Below, in pieces: positions 1-14,800 of a stretch of 64,000 bases of DNA; the first letter of the stretch is position 1; the number at the start of each line of letters is the position of its first letter. Source of the stretch: Myxococcus xanthus (GTDB lineage: Bacteria > Myxococcota > Myxococcia > Myxococcales > Myxococcaceae); assembly GCF_900106535.1 (NCBI RefSeq), contig NZ_FNOH01000021.1, forward strand, positions 1 to 64,000, written 5' to 3'. The notes below the pieces were generated by a model, which saw only the letters and a program-made list of their open reading frames with translations, made no database searches and had not been told where the DNA came from. The translations under genes and the position numbers were made by a program.

Positions 1-2111
1 GCGTCGAAGGCGACGGGGGCGAGTTGGAGGAAGACTTCGTCAGGGCCGAAGTGGATGAAGGGGTTGGCGAGGACGAGGCGAGAGACTGCGCGGTGAGGAA
101 TGCAGACGCCCTTGGGCCGGCCGGTGCTGCCGGAGGTGAACATGACGTAGGCGAGATCATCACCGCCCACGGTCGCGGGCAGAGGCGCGTCATGCGGCAA
201 GGCGGTGATGACGTCCGCGTCTGTGTCTACACACACATGCTTGCTGTTGGATGCAGGGAGCCCTTCCGCCAGTGGCTTCGTCGTGACGAGCACGCCGATG
301 CCGGCCTCCTGAAGCAGCAAGGAGATGCGCTCAGCGGGGTAGTGGTGATCGATGGGCACGTAGGCGCCGCCGGCCTTGAGGATGGCGAGAAGTCCCACCA
401 CCATGTCCGGAGAGCGCTCCAGGCACAGGCCCACGCGGGTGCCTCGGGAAACGCCGTACGTGCGCAGGTGATGCGCGAGTTGATTCGCACGACGCTCCAA
501 CTCCGCATAGGTGACGAGGGTCTCACCACTGACAAGCGCCACGGCGTCTGGCGCGCGAGCCGCCTGCTCGGAGAAGAGCGAGTGAATCGGCGTCTCACGT
601 GGAAACGCCGTGGACTTCGCGTTCCAGTCGACCAGGAGCTGTTGACGCTCCTCGGTGCGCAGTAGGGGCAGCTCGGAGAGTCGCTGGTCGGCGTTCTCAA
701 CCACGCTCTCCAGCAGGCGCACGTAGTGGCGATCCATCCGTTCGACGGTCTTCGCGTCGAACAGGTCCGCGCAGTACTCGATGCGGCCGATGAACCGGTC
801 CGGCCGGTCCTCGCGCAGCTCCATCAGCAGGTCGAACTGGGACACGCCCAGATCCAACTCCACGTAACGCGCGAGCAGGCCCGGAATCCGCAGGGCCGGC
901 TGAGGCACGTTCTGGAGGACGAAGACGGCCTCGAAGAACGGATTGCGGCTGGGGTCGCGGGGCGGTTGCAGCTCCTCCACAAGCTTGTCGAAGGGCACGT
1001 CCTGGTGTGAGTAGGCATCCAGGCAGACCTGCCGCACCCGGTGCAGGAATGAGCGGAACGTCGGGTCCCCCGAGGCATCCGCACGCATCACCAGCATGTT
1101 GACGAAGAATCCGATGAGCGGTTCGAGCTCGGGGGCCCGGCGGTTGGCGACAGGCGAGCCCACCGCGAAGTCCTGCTGGCCGCTGTAGCGGTGCAGCAGC
1201 GTCTGGTAGGCCGCCATCAGCACCATGAAGAGCGTGGCGCCTTCCTTCTGCGCCAGTTGCTTGAGCTTCCGTGCCAGCTCTGGCTCGAGCCGGAAGTGGT
1301 GCCACCCGCCGCGATACGTCTTCAGCGCCGGTCGGGGATGGTCCGACGGAACGACCAGCGCGGAAGGCTGCGGCGTGAGCTGTCGTCGCCAGTAATCGAG
1401 CTGACCGGCCAGTTCCCGCGTTTCGAACTGCTCGCGCTGCCACCGCGCGTAGTCCGGGTACTGGAGTTCCAACTCCGGCAGGGGCGAAGGCTGGCCCTCC
1501 TCGAAGGCTTTGTAGAGCGCCATCAACTCCTGGAGGAACACGCCCAGGGACCACTGGTCCGTTACGGAGTGGTGCAGGGTCAACAGCACCAGTGCGTGCT
1601 GCGCATCGAGCCGCAGGATGCCGACTCGCAGCAGCGGCCCGGCGGAGAGGTCGAACTCGAAGTTGGCCTCCGCGATGATGCGGCGGCGTACCTCATCTCC
1701 CTGCGCCTCCAGGGACAGCGCGGACAGGTCCTCTTCGGGGAGGGTGAGCTCCAGCGAGGGGGCGACCACCTGCACCGGATCTCCGCCGTGGCTCCTCAGC
1801 GTCGTGCGCAGGGATTCGTGACGGCGCACCACCTCGTTCACACAACGGGTGAGCAGGGCCCGGTCCAGCCGCCCGAAGAACTCCACGCTCACGTGGACGT
1901 TGTAGGCAGCCATGCTGCTGGGATCCAGCTCATGCAGGACCCACAGACGCTGCTGAGGGAAGGATGCAGGAGCGGGTTCGTTGCTTTCGCGCCGGACCAG
2001 GACGGGCGCCGCCGCGTGAGGCTGCGCCGACTGCTGCTCTTGGAGGAGCAGGTCGAGAAGGGCGCGCTGCGAGGGAGAAAGCTGCTCGAGGGCCCGAGAG
2101 ATGTCAGTCAT
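1..2111 (-). CDS. NRPS, condensation-adenylation module, cut by left window edge
   Basis: This is the first 703 codons of a non-ribosomal peptide synthetase that continues beyond base 1. The start is the ATG at 2111-2109, 60 bp after the stop of the upstream PKS gene, so the two are probably co-transcribed. Residues 1-35 form a helical, Leu/Gln-rich N-terminus that looks like a docking segment. A condensation domain spans about residues 50-480 (SFPQQRLW near its start). Its active-site motif is HHSVTDQ at residues 180-186, where the family norm is HHxxxDG, so the final Gly is Gln. An adenylation domain begins near residue 505; the A3 motif FTSGSTGRPKG lies near residues 658-668. The window ends within core A4 (residues FDA), so only two specificity residues (D, A) are seen and the substrate is unknown. 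The wording around A4 resembles the Val-type A domain near 51050. Confidence 0.93.
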   Translation of the reverse strand, partial: MTDISRALEQLSPSQRALLDLLLQEQQSAQPHAAAPVLVRRESNEPAPASFPQQRLWVLHELDPSSMAAYNVHVSVEFFGRLDRALLTRCVNEVVRRHESLRTTLRSHGGDPVQVVAPSLELTLPEEDLSALSLEAQGDEVRRRIIAEANFEFDLSAGPLLRVGILRLDAQHALVLLTLHHSVTDQWSLGVFLQELMALYKAFEEGQPSPLPELELQYPDYARWQREQFETRELAGQLDYWRRQLTPQPSALVVPSDHPRPALKTYRGGWHHFRLEPELARKLKQLAQKEGATLFMVLMAAYQTLLHRYSGQQDFAVGSPVANRRAPELEPLIGFFVNMLVMRADASGDPTFRSFLHRVRQVCLDAYSHQDVPFDKLVEELQPPRDPSRNPFFEAVFVLQNVPQPALRIPGLLARYVELDLGVSQFDLLMELREDRPDRFIGRIEYCADLFDAKTVERMDRHYVRLLESVVENADQRLSELPLLRTEERQQLLVDWNAKSTAFPRETPIHSLFSEQAARAPDAVALVSGETLVTYAELERRANQLAHHLRTYGVSRGTRVGLCLERSPDMVVGLLAILKAGGAYVPIDHHYPAERISLLLQEAGIGVLVTTKPLAEGLPASNSKHVCVDTDADVITALPHDAPLPATVGGDDLAYVMFTSGSTGRPKGVCIPHRAVSRLVLANPFIHFGPDEVFLQLAPVAFD

Positions 2112-2171
2112 CGAAGTCGATATCCAGAAAGTGGGGGGATCGGGTGCTCCAGCGGGGACTGGAGCTTCCGT

Positions 2172-6779
<4,608 letters not shown>

Positions 6780-7293
6780 GATTTCTTGAGTCCCCAAGAT
6801 GTTTTCGGGAGCCGGAGGACCCGCACGCTCGCGCGCAGCGGTTCCATTCCGGAGCACGCCGGGGCCCTGGCGCGCGAAACAGCAAGCAACGAAGCAGGCC
6901 CCCCAGCGCCTCAAGTAAAGCAGCTTTCAATGTGAAAGTCGCTAGAGCACGAAAAACTTATATGGTGCGTCAAGTTACTTTTTCTAGGTAAATTGACTAG
7001 GCAGTTATCGCTGGATTACGGCTGGGGTTACCACAGCAGGCAATGTCATACTGGTACCAGGATGAGCTACCTGGAGTGTAGTTGCCGTTCTCGGAGAGAG
7101 CGGGCGAGCACGCGGCAGGCAGGTGCATGTCGGGCATCCGGTGAATGGGATGCTGGCGTCCCCCTGACGTGAGTCCGTCCAGTCCTTCAGTGCATCGAAG
7201 CGCCGCCGAGTCTCGTCCCAGGGGCGCTCGGAGCAGCAGCTCGAGCGGTTCGAGCTCCATCAGCCGCGCGCAAGGAAGCAGGGGTAGACAAAC
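6780..7293. promoter_or_regulatory. Divergent intergenic control region between two PKS genes
   Basis: This 514-bp spacer separates the start codons of two divergent PKS genes. No coding sequence with codon bias or family similarity is seen in it. Bases 6910-7020 are clearly AT-richer than the rest of the window, which fits a promoter. A TTGACT hexamer lies at 6993-6998 on the plus strand and TTGACG on the minus strand (6973-6968), but neither has a convincing -10 box at the right distance, so transcription starts cannot be fixed. A 15-bp palindrome at 6924-6938 is listed separately. Confidence 0.6.
6924..6938. promoter_or_regulatory. Candidate operator, 6-3-6 palindrome
   Basis: CTTTCA-ATG-TGAAAG is a perfect 6-bp inverted repeat with a 3-bp spacer in the AT-rich part of the divergent PKS spacer. 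Its size and place suit a dimeric regulator. No regulator gene lies in the window, so the partner is unknown and function is inferred only from symmetry and position. Confidence 0.35.
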
Positions 7294-10200
7294 ATGGGTC
7301 GTCACACCCGGTATGAGGGGGACGCGAGTCTCGCGGTAGCCATTGTCGGCATGGCCGCCCGCGTGCCCGGTGCTGAAGACGTGGAGGCCTTCTGGCGCCT
7401 GCTGCGTGAGGGCAGGGAGGCCATCACCTTCTTCACCAGCGAAGCGATGAAGGCGTTGGGCGTGGAGCCCGGCTGGCTGGCCAATCCAAACTTCGTTCGC
7501 GCAGCCCCTGTCCTGGAGCGGCCGGGGCGCTTCGACGCGGCTTTGTTCGGATACGCCCCACGTGAGGCGGAGTTGCTGGACCCGCAGCACCGCATCTTCC
7601 TGGAGTGTGCCTGGTCGGCGCTGGAGCACGCGGGCTACGCCCCGGGCCGGTTGACGGTCTCTACCGGCGTCTTCGCGGGCTCCAGCTTGAGCACTTATCT
7701 GCTGTTCAATCTGCTCTCCCGGGCGGAGTTCCAGCAGGCCGAGGACACGTTCCCGGCCATGGTCGGTAACGACAAAGACTTCCTGGCCACGCGCGTGGCC
7801 TATCACTTCAATCTCAAGGGGCCCGCGCTCACCGTGCAGACGGGATGCTCGACGTCGTTGGTGGCCACGCACCTCGCCTGTCAGTCGCTGCTGGGCTACC
7901 AGTGCGACGTGGCGCTGGCGGGCGGCGTGTCCGTGCACATGCCCCAGCGCACGGGCTACCACTCTCAGGACGGCGGCATCACCTCTCCGGACGGGCACTG
8001 CCGCGCGTTTGACGCCAAGGGGCAGGGCACGCTCTTCGGCAGCGGCGCGGGCGTGGTGGTGCTCAAGCGCCTGGAAGATGCGCTGAATGATGGTGACACC
8101 ATCCACGCCGTCATCCGTGGCTCGGCCATCAACAACGACGGCGCCATGAAGGTGGGCTACACCGCCCCCGGGGTCGAGGGACAGTCGGAGGTCATTGCCC
8201 GCGCACAGGCCGTAGCGGAGGTGTCCCCGGACTCCATCTCCTATGTGGAGGCGCATGGCACCGCCACGCCACTGGGAGATCCCGTGGAGGTGCAGGCCCT
8301 CACGGAGGCCTTCCGAGCGGGGACGGACAAGCGTGGCTTCTGCGGGCTGGGCTCGGTGAAGACCAATGTGGGCCACCTGGACGCGGCGGCGGGAGTCACC
8401 GGCCTGCTGAAGACGGTGCTCGCGTTGGAGCATGGCGAGCTGCCTCCCAGCCTTCACTACGAGAAGCCCAACCCACGCATCGACTTCGAGAGCAGCCCCT
8501 TCTACGTCAACGCCGCGCTCAAGCCGTGGCCGGAGGGGGACACGCCTCGGCGCGCGGGGGTGAGCTCGTTCGGGATTGGTGGCACCAACGCGCACGTCAT
8601 CCTGGAGGAGGCGCCTGTCTCCCTCCCGGGCGATGCGGCGCGCCCATTGCAGCTCCTGGTGCTGTCCGCGAAGACACCCTCGGCGCTGGAGTCCCAGACG
8701 GCCGCGTTGCTGGCGCACTTGCAGGCCCACCCGGAGCAGCAGCTCGCGGATGTGGCCTGGACGCTTCAGGTCGGGCGCAAGCCCATGGAGATCCGCCGCA
8801 TAGTGGTGTGTGAGGACCGGGCGAGTGCCGTGGCGGCGTTGGAGTCCAAGGACCCGCAGCGCATGTTTACCTTGGCCCCGGGCAACAGCACGCCGTCGGC
8901 CGTCTTCATGTTCCCCGGCGGAGGCGCGCAGTACCCGGACATGGGCCGTGGCCTCTACGCCTCCGAGAAGGTGTTCCGCGAGGCCGTGGACTGCTGCTGT
9001 GAGCTCCTGAGGCCTCGGCTGGGCTTTGACTTGCGGCCCGTCATGTACCCGGACGCGGCGAATGCCGCGGATGCCGTGCAGCGCCTCAAGCGCACCTCGC
9101 TGGCGCTGCCGGCTCTCTTCACCGTGGAATACGCGCTGGCGCAGCTGTGGCAATCCTGGGGCGTGAAGCCCGAGGCGCTCATCGGCCACAGCCTGGGCGA
9201 GTACGCCGCGGCCTGCCTCGCGGGCGTCTTCTCCTTGGAGGACGCACTGGCGCTGGTGGTGCTGCGCGGCAAGCTCTTCGAAGAACTGCCCGGTGGCGGC
9301 ATGCTCAGCGTCCCGTTGCCCGAGGCGGAGCTTCGCCCGTTGCTGGGGGATTCGCTGTCCATTGCCGCGATGAACGGACCCGCGCAGTGCGCGGTCGCCG
9401 GGACGGTGGACGCCGTCGAGGCGCTGGCCGCCGAGCTGACCCGGCGCGAGGTGGAGTTCCGTCACATCCCCATCGACGTGGCGGCGCACTCGCACCTGGT
9501 GGAGCCCATCCTCGCGCGCTTCGAGTCCTTTGTGGGGACCCTGACGCGCAATGCGCCCACGTTGCCCATTGTCTCCAACGTCACCGGCACGTGGATGACG
9601 CCCGAGGAAGCGGTGGACCCGGCTTACTGGACGCGGCATCTGCGGCAGACGGTGCGCTTTGGTGACGGCATCCGCACGCTGGCCGCGCAGCCTGGGCGTG
9701 TCTACCTGGAGGTCGGTCCAGGCCGCACGCTGGGGACACTGGCGCGCCTGCAGCTCAATGGGCCCAAGGCCCCCTCGGTTCTCTCCTCGCTGCGTCACCC
9801 CCAGGACCCGGTGCCGGATGACGCGTTTCTCTCCACCACCGTCGGCCGGCTCTGGGCGGCGGGCATGGAGGTGGACTGGAGCGCGGTACATGGCGGTGCT
9901 CGGCGTCTGCGGGTGCCGCTCCCGACCTATCCCTTCGAGGGCCAGGATTACTGGCTGGCGCCGGAGGTGTCCTCCTCGCGTCGAAGGGGTATCGCGCGCA
10001 AGAGCGCGGACGTGGCCGGCTGGTTCTATCTTCCCGCGTGGCAGCGTGCGCCGTTGATGCCCAAGGCAGGGCCCGTGACGCCGCGCGGATGGGTCGTCTA
10101 CCAGGATGTGGGGGGCCTGGGGGCGGCCCTGGCGGAGCGGTTGGAGCGCCTGGGCCACGGTGTCATTCGCGTGACGCCCGGCCCCGGTTTCCGTCAGGTG

Positions 10201-11817
10201 ACGGAGCACGAGTTCACCGTGGATGGGCGAGAGCGTGAGGACCACGCCCAGTTCCTACGTGCGTTGAAGGCTCGGAGCTTCAACGTGGAGCGCGTGGTGT
10301 ACCTCTGGAGCCTCGATGTGTCCGGGGCGGACTTTGACGAGGCTCAGGCGCGCGGTTTCTTTAGCGTGCTGCGGCTGGCGCAGGCCCTGTCCGGTGCGGA
10401 GCTGCCCGGGCCCGTGGAGTTGACGGTGGTGGGGCGCGAAGCGCTGGAGGTGGAGAGCGCCGATGCGGTGGCTCCCGAGCGCGCCACGCTGCCGGCGCTG
10501 TGCAAGGTGATTCCGCAAGAGTTGGACACCGTGGCGTGCCGCTACGTGGACGTCAGCACGCCATCAGTGGACGCATTGGTGCGGGAGGTGACGTCGGATG
10601 CCCCGGATCCGGTGGTGGCCTGGCGCGGCCCACACCGGCAGGTGCAGGCGTACGAGCCGCTGCGCATCGAAGCGGACACGCCGGTGTCCTGGCCCCTCAA
10701 GCAGCGCGGCGTGTACCTCATCACGGGCGGCCTGGGCGGCGTGGGCTTGCGGATGGCGGATTATCTGGCGCGCACCAGGCAGGCGCGGCTGGTCTTGGTG
10801 GGGCGCTCCGGCGCGGAGCAGGACGCGGATGGCCGCCGTCAACGTGCGGTGCGAGCGCTGGAGGCCGCGGGAGCGGAGGTGCTGGTGGCTCGCGCGGATG
10901 TGGCGGATGAGGCGCAGTTGCGCACGGTCCTGGCGGAGGTGGATTCTCGCTTTGGCGCGCTGGATGGAGTCATCCACGCCGCGGGGCTCGCGGGCGACGG
11001 CGCGGTGTCGTTGCTTGGCGCCATGGAGCCGGCGACGTGCGCGCCGCACTTCCGGGCGAAGGTGCATGGCACATATGCACTGGACCGGGCGTTGGCGGGC
11101 CGTTCGTTGGATTTCGTGCTGCTGGTGTCCTCCAACGCCACGGTGCTGGGTGGCCTGGGATTGGGGGCCTACGCGGCGGCCAATGCCTTCCTGGATGCAT
11201 TCGCGGCGGCGCGCTCGCGGACCGGGGGCCCGCGGTGGCTGAGCACCAACTGGGATGGGTGGCCAGTGGATGCCGCCGAGGGCGCGAAGGCGGTCCAGAC
11301 CAGCATCGACCAGTTCGCCATGACGCCCGACGAGGCGGTGGAGGCCTTTCGCCGGGTGGTGGAGGCGCCGCTGGAAGGGCAGGTGTTGGTGTCCACGGGC
11401 AACCTGGACGCGCGCGTGGCGCAGTGGGTACGGCGCGAGGGCGCGGGCGCGAAGAAGGACGCGGGGGGCACGTTGCACTCACGTCCCGCGCTGGGCACTG
11501 AGTATGTGGCACCCACCGATGAGGTGGAGCGCGCGCTCGTGCGTGTGTGGCAGGAGCAGTTGGGACTGGAGCAGTTGGGCATTCACGACAACTTCTTCGA
11601 CCTGGGAGGGAATTCACTCCTGTGGCTGAAGATCGTCGGGCGGATGAAGCGGGAGCTGGGGCGGGACGTGCCCCTCACCAGCGTCTTCGAGGCCCCCACC
11701 GTGGCCACCCTGGCGAAGAAGCTGGGACAGGGACCGGCCCCAGCGGAGACCACCGCCTTCGAGTCCAGCCAGAGCCGTGGGGCTCAACGCAGAGAGCGTC
11801 GCAGCCGTCGCGAATAG
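7294..11817 (+). CDS. Type I PKS module, KS-AT-KR-ACP
   Basis: This single-module PKS has 1507 residues and starts at ATG 7294 with a GGGG stretch 9 nt upstream. The KS is complete (TGCSTSL near residue 186, EAHGTAT, NVGHLDA). The AT begins at FPGGG (about 538), has GHSLGE (about 631), and carries VAAHS in place of HAFH, so it belongs to the same AT subclass as the other two KR-containing modules of the cluster. The KR (TGGLGGVG about residue 1144) keeps the catalytic Ser, the Tyr in AYAAAN (about 1292) and the Lys in AKVHG. It is therefore the only one of three KR domains here that looks active, giving a beta-hydroxyacyl intermediate; stereochemistry is not predicted. The ACP serine is in LGGNSL near 1437. 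The C-terminal tail is Arg-rich. The next PKS gene follows after 55 bp. Confidence 0.95.
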   Translation: MGRHTRYEGDASLAVAIVGMAARVPGAEDVEAFWRLLREGREAITFFTSEAMKALGVEPGWLANPNFVRAAPVLERPGRFDAALFGYAPREAELLDPQHRIFLECAWSALEHAGYAPGRLTVSTGVFAGSSLSTYLLFNLLSRAEFQQAEDTFPAMVGNDKDFLATRVAYHFNLKGPALTVQTGCSTSLVATHLACQSLLGYQCDVALAGGVSVHMPQRTGYHSQDGGITSPDGHCRAFDAKGQGTLFGSGAGVVVLKRLEDALNDGDTIHAVIRGSAINNDGAMKVGYTAPGVEGQSEVIARAQAVAEVSPDSISYVEAHGTATPLGDPVEVQALTEAFRAGTDKRGFCGLGSVKTNVGHLDAAAGVTGLLKTVLALEHGELPPSLHYEKPNPRIDFESSPFYVNAALKPWPEGDTPRRAGVSSFGIGGTNAHVILEEAPVSLPGDAARPLQLLVLSAKTPSALESQTAALLAHLQAHPEQQLADVAWTLQVGRKPMEIRRIVVCEDRASAVAALESKDPQRMFTLAPGNSTPSAVFMFPGGGAQYPDMGRGLYASEKVFREAVDCCCELLRPRLGFDLRPVMYPDAANAADAVQRLKRTSLALPALFTVEYALAQLWQSWGVKPEALIGHSLGEYAAACLAGVFSLEDALALVVLRGKLFEELPGGGMLSVPLPEAELRPLLGDSLSIAAMNGPAQCAVAGTVDAVEALAAELTRREVEFRHIPIDVAAHSHLVEPILARFESFVGTLTRNAPTLPIVSNVTGTWMTPEEAVDPAYWTRHLRQTVRFGDGIRTLAAQPGRVYLEVGPGRTLGTLARLQLNGPKAPSVLSSLRHPQDPVPDDAFLSTTVGRLWAAGMEVDWSAVHGGARRLRVPLPTYPFEGQDYWLAPEVSSSRRRGIARKSADVAGWFYLPAWQRAPLMPKAGPVTPRGWVVYQDVGGLGAALAERLERLGHGVIRVTPGPGFRQVTEHEFTVDGREREDHAQFLRALKARSFNVERVVYLWSLDVSGADFDEAQARGFFSVLRLAQALSGAELPGPVELTVVGREALEVESADAVAPERATLPALCKVIPQELDTVACRYVDVSTPSVDALVREVTSDAPDPVVAWRGPHRQVQAYEPLRIEADTPVSWPLKQRGVYLITGGLGGVGLRMADYLARTRQARLVLVGRSGAEQDADGRRQRAVRALEAAGAEVLVARADVADEAQLRTVLAEVDSRFGALDGVIHAAGLAGDGAVSLLGAMEPATCAPHFRAKVHGTYALDRALAGRSLDFVLLVSSNATVLGGLGLGAYAAANAFLDAFAAARSRTGGPRWLSTNWDGWPVDAAEGAKAVQTSIDQFAMTPDEAVEAFRRVVEAPLEGQVLVSTGNLDARVAQWVRREGAGAKKDAGGTLHSRPALGTEYVAPTDEVERALVRVWQEQLGLEQLGIHDNFFDLGGNSLLWLKIVGRMKRELGRDVPLTSVFEAPTVATLAKKLGQGPAPAETTAFESSQSRGAQRRERRSRRE

Positions 11818-11860
11818 GGCGCGTGCCCGCACTGAAGCCCCCTTCGACCTACGAGAACCT

Positions 11861-11864
11861 GGAG
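11861..11864 (+). promoter_or_regulatory. Ribosome binding site supporting a TTG start
   Basis: GGAG lies 8 nt before the TTG at 11873. No comparable site precedes the in-frame GTG at 11777, which would also overlap the previous gene by 41 bp. This site is why the downstream PKS start is placed at 11873. Confidence 0.5.
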
Positions 11865-11872
11865 ACGACACC

Positions 11873-14800
11873 TTGGACAGCAAGCTCCCTCAGGAGTTCG
11901 ACGACGCCGACGTCGCCATCATCGGCATGGCCGGGCGCTTTCCCGGCGCTCGGGATGTGGACACGCTCTGGGCCAATCTCCGAGAGGGGGTGGAGTCCAT
12001 CCGCTTCTTCTCCAAGGAGGAGGCCCGCGCGGCCGGTGTGTCTGAGGAGCGGCTGGAGGACCCGTCCTTCGTGCGAGCCGCGGCCATCCTTCCGGAGCCG
12101 GAGTCGTTCGACGCGGCCTTCTTCGAGATGCCGCCACGCGAGGCGGAAATCACGGACCCCCAGCACCGTGTCTTCCTGGAAGCGTCCTGGGAGGCGTTCG
12201 AGCACGCTGGCTATTCACCGCGTGACTACGTCGGCGCCATCTCCGTGTTCGGCGGCGCCACGCTCAACACGTACCTGTTGATGAACCTGGCGCGGAACCC
12301 ACGCGTGCTGGAGTCCTTCGAGCCGGTGCAGGTGAACATCGGCAACGGGGGCGACTTCCTGGCCACCCGCGTCTCGTACAAGCTCAACCTGAGGGGAGCC
12401 AGCCACACCGTGCAGAGCGCGTGCTCCACCTCGCTGGTGGCGGTGCACCAGGCTTGCCAGAGCCTGCTCAATGGCGAGTGCGACATGGCGCTCGCGGGCG
12501 GTGCATCCGTCAACGTGGGGTTCTTCAACGGGTACCGGCACGCGGAGGGTGGCATGGCCTCTCCGGATGGCCACTGCCGGCCTTTCGATGCGAAGGCGCA
12601 GGGCACGCTCTTCGGCAGCGGCGTGGGCGTGGTGCTGCTGAAGAAGCTGCGAGCCGCGGTGCGGGACGGTGACACCATCCACGCCGTCATCAAGGGCTCG
12701 GCCACCAACAATGACGGTGCGCTGAAGGCGGGCTTCACCGCGCCCAGCGTGGATGGCCAGGCTCAGGTGGTGGCCGAGGCGCTCGCGGCGTCGGCACTGG
12801 ATGCGGATGACATCAGCTACGTGGAGGCCCATGGCACCGCCACGCCGCTGGGCGACCCCATTGAGGTGCAGGCGCTCACCAAGGCCTTCCGTGCCACCAC
12901 CCAGCGACGGCGTTTCTGCGCGCTGGGCTCGGTGAAGGGCAACATGGGCCACCTGGACGCGGCGGCGGGCATCACGGGCCTGATGAAGACGGTGATGGCG
13001 CTGAAGCACGGCGAGCTGCCGCCCAGTCTTCACTACGAGCGTCCCAACCCAGCCATCGACTTCGACAGCAGCCCGTTCTACGTCAACGCCACGCTCAAGC
13101 CCTGGCCCGCGGGGGACTCGCCGCGGCGCGCGGGCGTGAGTTCCTTCGGCGTGGGCGGCACCAACGCGCACGTGGTGCTGGAGGAGGCTCCCCGGTTGCC
13201 CGCGAGCGCACCCTCGCGACGTGCATGGCACCTGTTGCCTCTGTCGGCCCGGACGCCCTCGGCGTTGGAGTCGGTCACGACGCGGCTGGTGGAGTCATTG
13301 AAGAAACAAGGGGGTGTGAATCTGGCGGACGTGGCCTGGACGCTCCAGGCCGGACGCCAACGTTTCCTGCACCGTCGCTTCGTGTTGGCTCGCAGCGCGG
13401 AGGATGCGGTCGACGCGCTGTCACAGCCACAATGCCCTCGTGTATTCACCGAGGCGCAGGACGCGGTGGAGCGGTCCGTGGCGTTCCTCTTCCCGGGCCA
13501 GGGCTCGCAGCACGTGGACATGGGGCGAGCGCTTTACGAGGCAGAGCCCGTCTTCCGCGTCGAGGTGGACCGCTGCGCGGAGTTGCTGAAGCCCCACCTG
13601 GACGGACTGGACCTGAGAACGGTGCTGTACCCTCAGTCCGAGGCCGCCGAGGTCAGCGGGGCGAAGCTGGCGCAGACGGCGCTCACGCAGCCCGCGCTCT
13701 TCACGCTGGAGTACGCTACCGCGCGCCTTTGGATGTCCTGGGGCGTGATGCCGCAGTCGATGCTGGGACACAGCATCGGCGAATACGTGGCGGCGTGCCT
13801 CGCGGGTGTCTTCTCGCTGGAGCATGCGCTGAGACTGGTGGCCGCGCGTGGCCGGCTCATGCAGGGACTTCCTTCCGGTGCGATGCTGGCGGTGCCCCTG
13901 TCCGAGGACGAGGTTCAGCCGTACCTGCGCGCAGGCGGAATCGAGCTCAGTCTGGCGGCCCTCAATGGCCCCATGCAGTGCGTGCTGTCGGGGACGCACG
14001 CAGCCGTCGAAGCGGTGCGAAAGCAGCTCCAGGAGGCGGGGATTCAGTGCCAGCCGCTGGTGACGTCGCATGCCTTCCACTCGTCGATGATGGACTCCAT
14101 CCTCGACGCGTTCGCCGCGCAGGTGGCCACGGTGCCGCTGGCGGCGCCCATGCTTCCATTTGTCTCCAACGTCACCGGTACCTGGGTGACCGCCGAGCAG
14201 GCGACGAGCCCTCGTTACTGGGCCGAGCACCTGCGCGGGACGGTGCGCTTCGCGGACGGCTTGCACGCGCTCCTCACCGACGCCAGGCGCGTGTTGCTGG
14301 AGGTAGGCCCGGGCCAGGTGCTGGGGAAGCTGGCGAAGCGTCACCCCGCCTTCACTGCCTCACACGCGGTGCTGGCTTCCACGCCTCCGCCCAAGGACGC
14401 CGGGGCCACCGCCGGCATGGCGCCGCTGGCCTACGAGACGCTCGGCCGGCTGTGGCAAGCGGGCGTTCGCGTGGACTGGAAGGGGTTCCATGGCGCGGAG
14501 GTTCGCTACCGGGTGCCGCTCCCCACCTATCCCTTCGAGCGCCAGCGCTTCTGGATCGAGCCCGCCGCCGTCGAGACCGCGCCTCGGGGCACGATTGCAT
14601 CCCAGCCTGTGACGGCGGTGCCGGACGCCACGCCTCAGGCATCGCAGGCGGAACCGGGGGGCGAAGCAGTCCGTGCTCGCTCGTATCAGCCGCGCCCGCA
14701 GCTTCGCAGTGCGTATGTCATGCCGGGCACGCCACTCCAGCGGTCGCTGGTGGAGCTGTGGCAGGAGATGCTGGGCGTGGCGCCCATCGGCATCCAGGAC

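Noticed and set aside
6997-10245. Long open frame of over 1000 codons on the minus strand, antisense to a PKS gene
   Set aside because: It mirrors the PKS codons, is rich in Arg/His/Gly/Gln without any family motif, and many such mirror frames occur opposite every giant gene here because of GC-rich third positions.
11777-11872. GTG at 11777 as the start of the second plus-strand PKS
   Set aside because: It would overlap the previous gene by 41 bp, lacks a ribosome binding site and adds 32 residues with no PKS similarity; the TTG at 11873 fits better, though the GTG cannot be fully excluded.
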